Positions 54,446-63,717 of a DNA stretch of 64,000 nt are shown here, piece after piece (position 1 is the stretch's first letter; each line of letters starts with the position of its first letter). A model generated the notes under the pieces. That model made no database searches. It had not been told where the DNA came from and saw only the letters and a program-made list of their open reading frames with translations. Source of the stretch: an uncultured Enterobacteriaceae bacterium (GTDB taxonomy: Bacteria; Pseudomonadota; Gammaproteobacteria; Enterobacterales; Enterobacteriaceae). A program made the position numbers and the translations under genes. The stretch spans positions 60,040-124,039 of the forward strand of contig CAKZHC010000039.1 in the NCBI GenBank assembly GCA_936920625.1, read 5' to 3'.

Positions 54446-55573
54446 TTGCACTACCAGATGATTATCGATAACGAGTCATTAAATAAAGTCTGTCAGGCTG
54501 CCAGACAGACCCCGTTGCTTGCTTTGGACACTGAATTCGTTCGCACCCGTACTTACTACCCCCGTCTGGGATTAATCCAGCTCTATGATGGAGAACAGAT
54601 AAGTCTTATCGACCCGCTGAAAATCACGGAATGGCAGCCATTTATCAATCTGTTACAGGATGAGGCTGTACTTAAATTCGTCCATGCAGGGAGTGAAGAC
54701 CTGGAAATTTTTCTGCATCAGTTCAATGCACTGCCGGTTCCAGTAATTGACACTCAGATCCTGGCAGCCTTTACCGGTCAGGCTCAGTCGATTGGTTTTG
54801 CAGCTCTGGTGGAGCACTATACACAGATAGTGCTCGACAAAAGTGAAGCCCGGACAGACTGGCTGGAACGGCCATTAACGGAAAAACAGTGTCAGTACGC
54901 TGCGGCTGACGTTAATTACCTTTTACCTGTCGCCCATCAGCTCATGAAGCAGGTCGAAGCCAGCGGCTGGCTGGCGGCAGCGTTTGATGAAAGCCAGGCA
55001 CTGTGCCAGCGTCGCCGTAAGATCATGGTTCCACAGGACGCCTGGCAAGACATTACTAACGCCTCGCAGTTACGTCCTCGTCAGCTGGCCGCACTCAGGC
55101 TACTAGCTGCCTGGCGTCTGGAGCAGGCCAGAGCAGAAGACCTTGCGGTAAATTTTGTAATACGGGAAGAAAATTTGTGGAAAGTTGCTCGTTATCTGCC
55201 GGACTCACTGAGTGAACTTGACCAGCTTGAGATACCGGGGCGTGAAATCCGCTGCTATGGGGTACAGTTGCTGGAACTGGTATTTCAGGCGCGGGCAATA
55301 TCCTCCTGTGACTTACCCAAACCGCTAAAAAATCTGGTCGACATGCCCGGTTATAAATTGATCTATAAAGCAATAAAAGCACAGGTCGCCACTACTGCTG
55401 CCGGGTGTGGATTAACGCCGGAACTTCTGGCTTCACGGCGGCAGATACATCAGTTACTCAGCTGGTACTGGCAGCTAAAATCTTCAAACAGCATGCCTGA
55501 GCTGATAACGGGCTGGCGTGGTGATCTGCTTAAAACTGATTTGGAAGCGATCCTTGCTGATGCCAGGCTGTAA
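54446..55573 (+). CDS. rnd: Ribonuclease D
   Basis: 3'-5' exonuclease that trims tRNA precursors. 375 residues, exactly the E. coli length. The DEDD catalytic residues lie in LALDTEFVRTRTYYP, KFVHAGSEDLEIF, DTQILAAFTG and QYAAADVNYLLP, and two HRDC domains follow (about 212-290, 295-370). The start is TTG 54446 (MHYQMIIDNESL). E. coli rnd also starts with UUG, so this is a conserved feature. In E. coli minE/minD follow; here a hydrolase pseudogene does. Confidence 0.95.
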   Translation: MHYQMIIDNESLNKVCQAARQTPLLALDTEFVRTRTYYPRLGLIQLYDGEQISLIDPLKITEWQPFINLLQDEAVLKFVHAGSEDLEIFLHQFNALPVPVIDTQILAAFTGQAQSIGFAALVEHYTQIVLDKSEARTDWLERPLTEKQCQYAAADVNYLLPVAHQLMKQVEASGWLAAAFDESQALCQRRRKIMVPQDAWQDITNASQLRPRQLAALRLLAAWRLEQARAEDLAVNFVIREENLWKVARYLPDSLSELDQLEIPGREIRCYGVQLLELVFQARAISSCDLPKPLKNLVDMPGYKLIYKAIKAQVATTAAGCGLTPELLASRRQIHQLLSWYWQLKSSNSMPELITGWRGDLLKTDLEAILADARL

Positions 55574-55753
55574 CCAGATAATCTATACCGGCAGATACAA
55601 AAGCAGAAAGTTAGTGGCACAATTCAGACAAAAGCGTTGTGCGGCAGGATGCTGGCAATCAATTGTTGTTATGAAGGCCTGTATCTGAAGTCACAGCTGG
55701 TTATTTGTATTGTCAGAACAGACCTGGAATTTACTAATATCATCCTGTCTGGT

Positions 55754-56704
55754 TTATCTACCGGCGTTCTGTATCGATTTAATAAGAAATTGCAGAATAT
55801 CGCGCTCAAGCCCGAGCTGAAATTAAGCACGGTCAAAACCCGGAGGATCGATAGCGGGTTCACCGACGCGCGCTTTCATCGCATCCGGAAATACGCTGAG
55901 AAAGGCGTAGTGCCCGGCATTTTCGATCATGCGCGTTCAAGCTGGTTTTCGTTTCTTAATTTCCCTGCGTGCTATCCTGAGCGTTTCGTGTTCCTACCGG
56001 TCTCGCTGGGCCACCATCAACAGCACGGGTATGCTGATTTTTGCCAGCGCCCTCTGATGCATAAAAAGACTGAAATCCGGTGCCAGTGCTACTACAGCTC
56101 GTACAGCTCGCACGCGTAAGTCCGGTTTTGCGGGTATGATGGTGATGGGCAGGAGACTACTTCCCATGTGTGCGTCCCCCCGTGATTGGGAAGGCTGACA
56201 GGCAAGTGCAGATTTTACCATAAAGCCAGTATGTGGCTCGCCACCTGCAATTGCCAACGCGGTATACCCACCGGCAGAGTGGCCAATCACCCCGACATTA
56301 TTTGTCTGAATTGCACATCCGAATAGCTTGTGCGTGGTCAACGTATCAATCACGGCAGTGATCTGTTTTGGTCGTTCCTCTAAATTCTGATAGCTACAGG
56401 CAGACTGACGCTGAAACAAATTGTCTCCGGGGTGATTGGGTAGAGCCACAATGAAGCCATTTTCTGAGAGAAACCGGGCGAGTGTATGAAAGACCAGACC
56501 GTAACTGCGCCTGCCATGAGAGATAATGGCCAGAGGAAATATTCCCGTTGCAATGGGTGCATTCATCGCCACGTTAAGCAAATACGGGCCTGTTTTTGTC
56601 TGCCGGGGTAGCGTGGTGGAAGGGTACATGACTAGCACCGGTATTGCGTCACTATAAGCGGATGGCGTAGTTTCGAGCCTGCGGCAGCCGGCAGAGTAAT
56701 TCAT
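55754..56704 (-). pseudogene. Alpha/beta hydrolase (dienelactone hydrolase-like) with three internal stop codons
   Basis: A continuous 317-codon frame without indels from ATG 56704 to TAA 55754, broken by TAG (55996-55994), TGA (55939-55937) and TAA (55825-55823). The first part has IPVLVMYPS, PLAIISHG, FIVALPNHPGDN and the nucleophile elbow GVIGHSAGGYTALA. Beyond the stops the same frame reads RMIENAGHYAFLSVFPDAMK (catalytic His region), PAIDPPGFDRA and FQLGLERDILQFL, the expected C-terminus. Each stop could come from one C-to-T change (CAG, CGA, CAA). Without the His region the enzyme is dead. A 160-codon frame on the opposite strand is only its shadow. Confidence 0.85.
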
Positions 56705-57030
56705 AAATAGTCCAAGGAGTTATGTGCCCGTCATGCCGGCCACGTAAAGCATTTATACTGGAAAACAAATGGATCATTAGGTGGCCATCAGCGTATTGTA
56801 TTGTTGTGAGCGGTTGTGCTTTCAGTTTTTGCTGAACGACACCGGCACAGGTGGGGCTTTGAGGTAATACTCAATGTCATTTCCTGATGACTTCCTGTCC
56901 CGAACGGGCATTTATTTTCCTCTCCGTTACACGCCATGTTAAATAGCAGAACATCGTATCATATTCTTTGTCTGGTATATTTTCGTCTGCATGATAGCGA
57001 ATTAACTTTTGAAGGTTAACGGTGACAGCT

Positions 57031-57160
57031 ATGGCAGCAAAAGCGAAACCCACAGCGGTAATAATTCCGGAAAGTCAGTGCCAGATGCATGGTTAACACG
57101 GTATGGTTGGTGGTGGTTGTCATCATTGTTGCCGTGAAGATTAACACTGACACTGAGTGA
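57031..57160 (+). other. Two overlapping tiny ORFs, the second very hydrophobic
   Basis: Frame 1 (57031-57096) encodes MAAKAKPTAVIIPESQCQ plus three residues. Frame 2 (57089-57160) encodes 23 residues beginning MVNTVWLVVVVIIVAVKI. The runs of Val/Ile/Leu recall branched-chain leader peptides or a single-span mini membrane protein. Ribosome sites are weak. They might also be one small gene split by a frameshift. Confidence 0.25.
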
Positions 57161-57213
57161 CAGTAGTTAACCGGCCGTTGCTGACGACGCTGAAGATACA
57201 GTGTAATATGCAC

Positions 57214-57233
57214 GTGCACGCCTGCGCGTGCAC
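57214..57233 (+). promoter_or_regulatory. Stable hairpin upstream of lepA
   Basis: GTGCACGC-CTGC-GCGTGCAC: perfect 8-bp stem with a 4-nt loop, 80 bp before the lepA start and 54 bp after the tiny hydrophobic ORF. No T-run follows. Confidence 0.4.
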
Positions 57234-57312
57234 AGGGAGGCTTCCCAATGTGCCAGTTACTGCGCCTGTACCAATACTATATTGGATTTAAAATGCTGAA
57301 AAATACCTGAAT

Positions 57313-59112
57313 ATGAAGAACATAAGAAATTTTTCCATCATTGCCCATATCGATCACGGTAAATCCACATTATCAGACCGCCTGATACAAATCTGTGGGG
57401 GGCTGACTGAACGCGAGATGGCTGCTCAGGTCCTTGATTCAATGGATCTGGAACGTGAACGTGGTATTACCATTAAGGCACAGAGTGTTACCCTCACTTA
57501 CCGTGCACGAAATGGCGAAATCTGGCAGCTCAATTTTATTGATACGCCCGGGCATGTGGATTTTTCTTACGAAGTCTCGCGCTCACTGGCAGCATGTGAA
57601 GGGGCGCTGCTGGTGGTTGACGCGGGCCAGGGGGTAGAGGCCCAGACACTGGCTAACTGCTACACTGCAATGGAGATGGACCTCGAGGTAGTACCGGTTA
57701 TCAATAAAATTGACTTGCCCGCCGCTGAACCGGAACGCGTTGCAGCAGAGATTGAAGACATTGTGGGTATTGATGCAACTGATGCAGTACGTTGCTCGGC
57801 TAAAACCGGTGAAGGTGTGCCGGAGGTACTTGAGCGGCTGGTGCGGGATATCCCGCCGCCAGAAGGTGACCCCGAAGCAGCACTTCAGGCCCTCATCATT
57901 GACTCTTGGTTCGATAACTATCTGGGGGTTGTCTCCCTGATTCGTATCAAAAATGGCAGCCTGCGGAAAGGTGATAAAATTAAAGTGATGAGCACAGGCC
58001 AGCACTATAATGCTGACCGGCTGGGTATATTCACGCCTAAGCAAGTCGATCGTAATGAACTGAATTGTGGTGAGGTTGGCTGGCTTGTCTGTGCGATTAA
58101 AGATATTCTCGGTGCCCCAGTAGGAGATACTCTGACGCTGGCACGCCATCCTGCAAAGGAGGCATTGCCCGGTTTTAAGAAGGTAAAGCCGCAGGTTTAT
58201 GCCGGACTGTTTCCGGTCAGTTCCGATGATTATGAAGCTTTTCGTGATGCACTGGGCAAACTGAGTCTCAATGATGCCTCTTTGTTCTATGAACCAGAGA
58301 GTTCCTCAGCGCTGGGGTTTGGCTTTCGCTGTGGCTTTCTTGGTCTGCTGCATATGGAGATTATCCAGGAGCGACTGGAACGCGAGTATGATCTCGATTT
58401 GATCACTACGGCCCCCACAGTCGTGCATGAAGTGGTTACATCAACAGGGGCCGTCGTTTACGTAGACAGTCCGTCGAAATTGCCTCCTTTGAATAACATC
58501 GAAGAGCTGTGTGAACCGATAGCGGAGTGCCATATGTTGCTCCCGCAACAATATCTTGGCAATGTAATGACATTGTGCGTTGAGAAACGGGGCATACAGA
58601 CTAACATGGTTTACCATGGCAATCAGGTTGCTCTGACCTATGAAATACCGATGGCAGAAGTCGTGCTCGATTTTTTTGATCGTCTGAAGTCCACTTCACG
58701 TGGTTATGCTTCACTGGACTACAATTTTATCCGCTTTCAGGCTTCAGATATGGTGCGTGTAGATGTGTTGATCAACGGGGAGCGTGTAGATGCTCTGGCG
58801 CTGATAACGCATCGTGCACAATCTCAGTATCGGGGGCGTGAACTGGTTGATAAGATGAAAGATCTTATCCCCCGGCAGCAGTTTGACATTGCAATACAGG
58901 CAGCAATTGGTAACCACATTATTGCCCGTTCAACGGTTAAACAACTACGTAAGAATGTGCTGGCGAAGTGCTATGGAGGTGATGTAAGCCGTAAGAAAAA
59001 GCTGCTACAGAAGCAGAAAGAGGGTAAAAAGCGTATGAAACAAGTAGGCAATGTTGAACTTCCGCAGGAAGCATTTCTTGCTATTCTGCACGTTGGCAAA
59101 GAGAACAAATAA
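57313..59112 (+). CDS. lepA: Elongation factor 4 (LepA)
   Basis: Ribosome-associated GTPase that back-translocates or helps initiation and subunit biogenesis. 599 residues, as in E. coli: G1 AHIDHGKST, G3 DTPGHVDFSYEVSRSL, G4 NKIDLPAA, then domain 2, the EF-G-like domains and the LepA-specific C-terminal domain (ending HVGKENK). ATG 57313 has a weak ribosome site. It is followed by lepB after 28 bp in the conserved lepA-lepB-rnc-era-recO-pdxJ-acpS order. Confidence 0.97.
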   Translation: MKNIRNFSIIAHIDHGKSTLSDRLIQICGGLTEREMAAQVLDSMDLERERGITIKAQSVTLTYRARNGEIWQLNFIDTPGHVDFSYEVSRSLAACEGALLVVDAGQGVEAQTLANCYTAMEMDLEVVPVINKIDLPAAEPERVAAEIEDIVGIDATDAVRCSAKTGEGVPEVLERLVRDIPPPEGDPEAALQALIIDSWFDNYLGVVSLIRIKNGSLRKGDKIKVMSTGQHYNADRLGIFTPKQVDRNELNCGEVGWLVCAIKDILGAPVGDTLTLARHPAKEALPGFKKVKPQVYAGLFPVSSDDYEAFRDALGKLSLNDASLFYEPESSSALGFGFRCGFLGLLHMEIIQERLEREYDLDLITTAPTVVHEVVTSTGAVVYVDSPSKLPPLNNIEELCEPIAECHMLLPQQYLGNVMTLCVEKRGIQTNMVYHGNQVALTYEIPMAEVVLDFFDRLKSTSRGYASLDYNFIRFQASDMVRVDVLINGERVDALALITHRAQSQYRGRELVDKMKDLIPRQQFDIAIQAAIGNHIIARSTVKQLRKNVLAKCYGGDVSRKKKLLQKQKEGKKRMKQVGNVELPQEAFLAILHVGKENK

Positions 59113-59140
59113 TTTGTTAAGCAGTTCATAGGAAAAAAAG

Positions 59141-60115
59141 ATGGCAAATACCTTCGCCCTGATTCTGGCGATTGCAACTCTGTTAACAGGAATTATCTGG
59201 GGTATCGATAAAGTAAAATGGGCACCAGCCCGTCGTGCCAGGCACAAGGAACTGAAAGTCCAAATGGGCAGTGAAGTCGATGATACTGCACTACAACAGG
59301 CGATCAAACAGCCTGGATGGGTAGAAACAGCTGTATCCATCTTTCCTGTATTGCTGATCGTCTTTGTGGTGCGTTCGTTTATTCTCGAGCCCTATCAGAT
59401 TCCTTCCGGATCGATGATGCCAACGCTTCTGATTGGTGATTTTATTCTTGTTGAAAAATATGCCTATGGAATTAAAGATCCTATTACTCAGACAACATTA
59501 ATATCTACCGGTCATCCCAAACGAGGCGATATAGTGGTATTCAGATATCCCGGAAATCCGAGTCTGGACTATATTAAGCGTGCTGTTGGTTTGCCTGGCG
59601 ATCATGTAATATATGATCCTGTCGCTAAAACGGTAACTATTTATCCGGCCTGTAATAGCAGCAGTCCCTGCGACAAATCGTTACCCATTACCTATTCTGA
59701 TATTAAACGCAGTAATTTCATTCAGACCTTCGGCACACTCGATGGTAGTGACCCGGGTAGCGGCTTCTGGCATGTGCCTCAGGGTGAAATGATGCCGCGC
59801 GGACTGCGTCTGGATGTGCGCCAGGAAACGCTGGACGGCGTAACGCATGATATCCTGCTAATTCCCCAGGTGCAAAGTATGGTGGACAAATATTACCAGC
59901 AGCCGGGCGTGCCAGTTTCCAGCTGGATTGTTCCTCAGGGCATGTATTTTATGCTGGGCGACAATCGTGATAACAGTGAGGATAGCCGTTATTGGGGGTT
60001 TGTTCCTGAAAAAAATCTGGTAGGAAAAGCAGTAGCAATTTGGATGAGTTTTGAAAAGCAGCAGGGTGAGTGGCCAACAGGTGTTCGTCTTAACCGTATT
60101 GGCAGAATTCATTAA
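59141..60115 (+). CDS. lepB: Signal peptidase I
   Basis: Cleaves signal peptides of exported proteins at the outer face of the inner membrane. 324 residues, as in E. coli. Two N-terminal membrane segments (about 4-22 and 62-78), catalytic S91 in PSGSMMPTLL and K146 in LDYIKRAVGLPGD, and box E GDNRDNSEDSRYWGFVP. ATG 59141 is preceded by AGGAAAA. Intact. Confidence 0.96.
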   Translation: MANTFALILAIATLLTGIIWGIDKVKWAPARRARHKELKVQMGSEVDDTALQQAIKQPGWVETAVSIFPVLLIVFVVRSFILEPYQIPSGSMMPTLLIGDFILVEKYAYGIKDPITQTTLISTGHPKRGDIVVFRYPGNPSLDYIKRAVGLPGDHVIYDPVAKTVTIYPACNSSSPCDKSLPITYSDIKRSNFIQTFGTLDGSDPGSGFWHVPQGEMMPRGLRLDVRQETLDGVTHDILLIPQVQSMVDKYYQQPGVPVSSWIVPQGMYFMLGDNRDNSEDSRYWGFVPEKNLVGKAVAIWMSFEKQQGEWPTGVRLNRIGRIH

Positions 60116-60151
60116 TACATACTAATGCTCCCTGTATCGGGAGCTAATGAA

Positions 60152-60192
60152 CACGCGACAGTTCTGTTACAATTTTCCTTCTGTTTCGCGTG
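60152..60192 (+). promoter_or_regulatory. rnc leader stem-loop, likely RNase III autoregulation site
   Basis: CACGCGACAG pairs with CTGT(TT)CGCGTG around a loop of about 20 nt, 35 nt upstream of the rnc start. E. coli RNase III cleaves a leader stem-loop in its own mRNA to lower its synthesis. Position and shape agree, the sequence itself differs. A second hairpin GCTCCC/GGGAGC lies at 60127-60144 just after lepB. Confidence 0.5.
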
Positions 60193-60226
60193 CAACATCG
60201 CTGACGTATTAACAGACGGGTAACGC

Positions 60227-60907
60227 ATGGATTCAATGGTAATAAATCGTCTTCAGCGCAAATTGGGTTACACTTTTACCCAACAGGTATTACTCATGCT
60301 GGCACTAACGCATCGTAGTGCCAGCAGTTTACATAATGAACGTCTGGAATTTCTTGGCGATGCTATCTTGAATTATGTCATCGCCAGTGCGCTTTACCAG
60401 CAGTTTCCAGGCGTGGATGAAGGCGATATGAGCCGTATGCGTGCTACTCTGGTGCGGGGATATACGTTAGCTGAACTAGCACGTGAGCTCGAGTTAGGAG
60501 AGTGTCTGCGTCTTGGCCCCGGTGAATTGAAAAGCGGAGGTTATCGTCGCGAATCCATTCTGGCCGATAGTGTTGAAGCGTTGATTGGTGCTATTTTTCT
60601 CGACAGTGATATTCAGACTGTCGAAAAGCTGCTTTTGAAGTGGTATGCCGAACGCCTCGAAAATATTAGCCCCGGTGATGAGCAAAAAGATGCCAAGACA
60701 CGTTTGCAGGAATTTCTACAGGGCCGGCATTTGCCGCTACCCTCATACCTGGTAGTGCAGGTGTGCGGTGAAGCACATGATCAGCAATTCACTATTCACT
60801 GTGTGGTAAGTGGTGTGGGCAAACCGATAGTGGGCACGGGTTCCAGTCGTCGTAAAGCCGAGCAGGCTGCGGCCAGACAGGCACTAATTGAGTTAGGAAT
60901 CGAATGA
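60227..60907 (+). CDS. rnc: Ribonuclease III
   Basis: Double-strand-specific endoribonuclease that processes rRNA and many mRNAs. 226 residues: catalytic domain with the signature NERLEFLGDAIL (37-48) and second acidic set in ADSVEALIGAIFLD; double-stranded RNA-binding domain about 155-225 (DAKTRLQEFLQG, GTGSSRRKAEQAAARQAL). Overlaps era by 4 bp, so translation is coupled as in E. coli. Confidence 0.96.
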   Translation: MDSMVINRLQRKLGYTFTQQVLLMLALTHRSASSLHNERLEFLGDAILNYVIASALYQQFPGVDEGDMSRMRATLVRGYTLAELARELELGECLRLGPGELKSGGYRRESILADSVEALIGAIFLDSDIQTVEKLLLKWYAERLENISPGDEQKDAKTRLQEFLQGRHLPLPSYLVVQVCGEAHDQQFTIHCVVSGVGKPIVGTGSSRRKAEQAAARQALIELGIE

Positions 60908-61809
60908 GCAAACTCATTTCATATTGTGGTTTTATTTCGATTATTGGTCGCCCGAATGTAGGTAAATCCACTTTACTGAATAAGCTGCTGGGGCAAAAAG
61001 TTTCCATAACTTCGCGTAAGCCACAAACCACCCGTCATCGTATCCTTGGTATTCATACTGAGGACGCATGGCAGGCCATTTATGTTGATACACCAGGCTT
61101 ACATATCGAAGAAAAGCGTGCCATTAACCGCCTGATGAATCGAGCTGCCAATAGCGCTATTGGTGATGTAGAACTGATTATCTTTATGGTGGAAGGCACA
61201 CGCTGGACCAGTGATGATGAAATGGTGCTGAATAAGCTGAGAGGCAGCAAAGTGCCCGTGCTGCTCGCTATCAATAAAGTGGATAATATTGCAGATAAAT
61301 CGATACTGCTGCCGCATATCCAGCAGATTAGTCAAAAAATGAATTTTATGGATGTTGTGCCTATTTCTGCTGAAAAAGGCGAGAATGTAGATCTTATTGC
61401 GGCGATAGTGCGCCGGTGTCTGCCCGCAGCGCAACACCACTTTCCCGAAGAGTTCATTACAGACCGTTCACAACGCTTTATGGCATCGGAACTTATTCGT
61501 GAAAAGCTGATGCGTTTTCTCGGTGCAGAGTTGCCCTATTCGGTAACGGTTGAGATCGAAAAATTTGCAGCCCGTGAACGCGGAGGCTTTGATATCAGTG
61601 GCCTGATTCTGGTTGAGCGTGAAGGGCAAAAAAAGATGGTTATTGGTAATAAAGGTAGTAAAATCAAAATAATAGGAATTGAAGCGCGTAAAGAAATGGA
61701 ACAGATGTTCTCCTGCAAAGTGCATCTTGAACTCTGGGTGAAAGTGAAATCCGGCTGGGCAGATGATGAGCGTGCACTGCGCAGCCTCGGTTATATAGAC
61801 GATTTGTAA
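60904..61809 (+). CDS. era: Ribosome assembly GTPase Era
   Basis: GTPase that binds the 3' end of 16S rRNA during 30S maturation. 301 residues: G1 GRPNVGKSTLLNKLLG, G3 DTPGLHIEEK, G4 NKVDNIAD, and a C-terminal KH domain with MVIGNKGSKIKIIGIEARKEM. Intact and in frame with the rnc-era-recO operon. Confidence 0.97.
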   Translation: MSKLISYCGFISIIGRPNVGKSTLLNKLLGQKVSITSRKPQTTRHRILGIHTEDAWQAIYVDTPGLHIEEKRAINRLMNRAANSAIGDVELIIFMVEGTRWTSDDEMVLNKLRGSKVPVLLAINKVDNIADKSILLPHIQQISQKMNFMDVVPISAEKGENVDLIAAIVRRCLPAAQHHFPEEFITDRSQRFMASELIREKLMRFLGAELPYSVTVEIEKFAARERGGFDISGLILVEREGQKKMVIGNKGSKIKIIGIEARKEMEQMFSCKVHLELWVKVKSGWADDERALRSLGYIDDL

Positions 61810-61816
61810 TCCGCAG

Positions 61817-62539
61817 ATGGGGGGCTGGCAGCGTGCATTTGTTCTCCATGGTCGCTCCTGGAATGAAACCAGTCTGTTGCTCGATCTTTTTACTGAAAAT
61901 TGTGGCCGCGTCCGGCTAATGGCAAAAGGCGCGCGCACTAGGCGTTCGCCATTAAAAGGAATACTACAACCGTTTACTCCGTTGCTGGTGCGCTGGGGGG
62001 GCCGGGGCGAAATAAAGGTTCTGAATAATGCTGAATCACTGTCACTGGCAATACCGCTCTCTGGCATATGGTTATACTGCGGATTCTATGTTAATGAGTT
62101 GCTGTTACGGGTGCTGGAGAATGAAAATTCCTTTAACGCACTTTTCTTCGATTATCTGGATTGCATTCAGTCACTGGCCATCTCCAGGGGGTCTCCCGAA
62201 CCAGCATTACGCCGTTTTGAATTGGCACTGCTGGATCAGTTAGGCTACGGCATCGATTTTTTGCATTGTGCGGGTAGTGGAGCAGCCATCAGTGAAACAA
62301 TGTCCTACACATATCGTCAGGAGCGCGGGTTCATCGCCAGCATGATTACCAGTAATCAAAGTTTTACCGGACGTCAGCTGCTTGCATTATCTTGCCGGGA
62401 GTTTCCTGATGTTGACACGTTGCAGGCAGCTAAACGCTTTACGCGTCTTGCTCTGAAACCCTATCTGGGAGAAAAACCACTCAAAAGTCAGGAGTTATTC
62501 CGCCAGTTTACTTCCGGAAAGTCAGCAGAACGCGGATGA
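61817..62539 (+). CDS. recO: DNA repair protein RecO
   Basis: Loads RecA on SSB-coated single strands with RecR. 240 residues (E. coli 242): OB-fold N-terminal domain (MGGWQRAFVLHGRSWNETSLLLDLF, VRLMAKGARTRRSPLKG), helical C-terminal domain (SPEPALRRFELALLDQLGYGIDF, AAKRFTRLALKPYLGEKPLKSQELFRQF). No zinc cysteines, as usual in enterics. It starts 8 bp after era with a weak ribosome site. Confidence 0.94.
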   Translation: MGGWQRAFVLHGRSWNETSLLLDLFTENCGRVRLMAKGARTRRSPLKGILQPFTPLLVRWGGRGEIKVLNNAESLSLAIPLSGIWLYCGFYVNELLLRVLENENSFNALFFDYLDCIQSLAISRGSPEPALRRFELALLDQLGYGIDFLHCAGSGAAISETMSYTYRQERGFIASMITSNQSFTGRQLLALSCREFPDVDTLQAAKRFTRLALKPYLGEKPLKSQELFRQFTSGKSAERG

Positions 62540-62608
62540 TATATCTCCTTAATACTAAAAGAATAATCCTGTGCACTCAGACACCGCAACCAACTACAAG
62601 GAATAATC

Positions 62609-63337
62609 ATGGCCGAACTGTTATTGGGTGTAAACATTGATCATATTGCGACTTTACGTAATGCACGCGGAACCCTTTATCCCGATCCCATACAGGCTGC
62701 ATTAGTGGCAGAGCAGGCGGGAGCCGACGGTATCACTGTTCACCTGCGTGAAGACCGCCGCCATATTACTGATCGCGATGTGCTGCTGCTACGCCAGACT
62801 ATTCAAACCCGAATGAATCTGGAAATGGCGATAACGGAAGAAATGGTTGCTATTGCGTGCGATCTCAAACCTGACTTTTGTTGTCTGGTGCCAGAAAAAC
62901 GCCAGGAAGTGACCACAGAAGGAGGTCTTGACGTCATCAGTCAGACAGATAGTGTCAGCAGTGCAGTCAGACGACTTACTCAGGCCGGGATCGCCGTATC
63001 GCTATTTATTGATGCCGATCATAACCAGATTGACGCAGCAGTTGCCTGCAAGGCACCTTTTATTGAGCTCCATACGGGTAGCTATGCTGAGGAGCAAGGA
63101 GAGGCGCATGAGCGTGAATTTATCCGCATCCGTGATGCCGCCATCTATGCGGTGGCTAAAGGGCTCAAAGTCAATGCGGGCCACGGGCTGACTTATCACA
63201 ATGTGACCTCTATTGCAGCACTGCCTCAGCTCCACGAACTGAATATTGGCCACTCTATTGTTGGCCGGGCCTTGTTTAGTGGTCTGACTGACGCCGTTAG
63301 TGCGATGAAAACGCTGATGCGGGAGGCTCGTCGCTGA
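62609..63337 (+). CDS. pdxJ: Pyridoxine 5'-phosphate synthase
   Basis: Last ring-closing step of vitamin B6 synthesis, from 1-deoxyxylulose 5-phosphate and 3-amino-2-oxopropyl phosphate. 242 residues (E. coli 243) with LLGVNIDHIATLRNARGT, ITVHLREDRRHI, NLEMAITEEM, CLVPEKRQEVTTEGGLDV, IELHTGSYA and VNAGHGLTYHNV. CAAGGA precedes the ATG. The stop overlaps acpS by one base (TGATG). Confidence 0.97.
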   Translation: MAELLLGVNIDHIATLRNARGTLYPDPIQAALVAEQAGADGITVHLREDRRHITDRDVLLLRQTIQTRMNLEMAITEEMVAIACDLKPDFCCLVPEKRQEVTTEGGLDVISQTDSVSSAVRRLTQAGIAVSLFIDADHNQIDAAVACKAPFIELHTGSYAEEQGEAHEREFIRIRDAAIYAVAKGLKVNAGHGLTYHNVTSIAALPQLHELNIGHSIVGRALFSGLTDAVSAMKTLMREARR

Positions 63338-63717
63338 TGGCCATTTTGGGAATCGGAACAGATATTGTGGAGGTTGCCCGCATTGATAGCGTAATCTCCC
63401 GTTCTGGCGATCGACTGGCAAGACGTATATTAAGCCATCTGGAATGGCAGCAGTACCAAAGCCACCGGCAACCAGCGCGATTTCTTGCCAAACGTTTTGC
63501 AGTGAAGGAAGCAGCAGTGAAAGCGTTTGGTACTGGATTTCGTGACGGGCTATTTTTTAACCAATTTGAGGTCTGTAATAATCAGCTGGGCAGACCAGGC
63601 CTGCGCTTTCTGGATCATGCTGCTGTCGTTGCTAAACAGCTTGGTGTACAACATGTGCACGTCACGTTAGCGGATGAGCGCCACTACGCCTGCGCAACTG
63701 TCATTATTGAGAGTTAA
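63337..63717 (+). CDS. acpS: Holo-[acyl-carrier-protein] synthase
   Basis: Transfers 4'-phosphopantetheine from CoA to acyl carrier protein. 126 residues, family length. Mg2+ and active-site motifs GIGTDIVEVARI (Asp) and FAVKEAAVKAFGTG (Glu, Lys). Coupled to pdxJ, as in E. coli. Intact. Confidence 0.96.
   Translation: MAILGIGTDIVEVARIDSVISRSGDRLARRILSHLEWQQYQSHRQPARFLAKRFAVKEAAVKAFGTGFRDGLFFNQFEVCNNQLGRPGLRFLDHAAVVAKQLGVQHVHVTLADERHYACATVIIES

Larger units (their letters stand above)
56705..57312. other. Gene-poor region upstream of lepA
   Basis: In E. coli rpoE-rseABC precede lepA; none is recognisable here. It holds two overlapping tiny frames and a GC-rich hairpin, listed below. It also marks the junction between two blocks that are far apart in E. 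coli (rnd near 40 min, lepA near 58 min). Confidence 0.45.

Noticed and set aside
55637..56119. 160-codon plus-strand frame
   Set aside because: It is antisense to the hydrolase pseudogene, whose minus-strand frame has clear homology.
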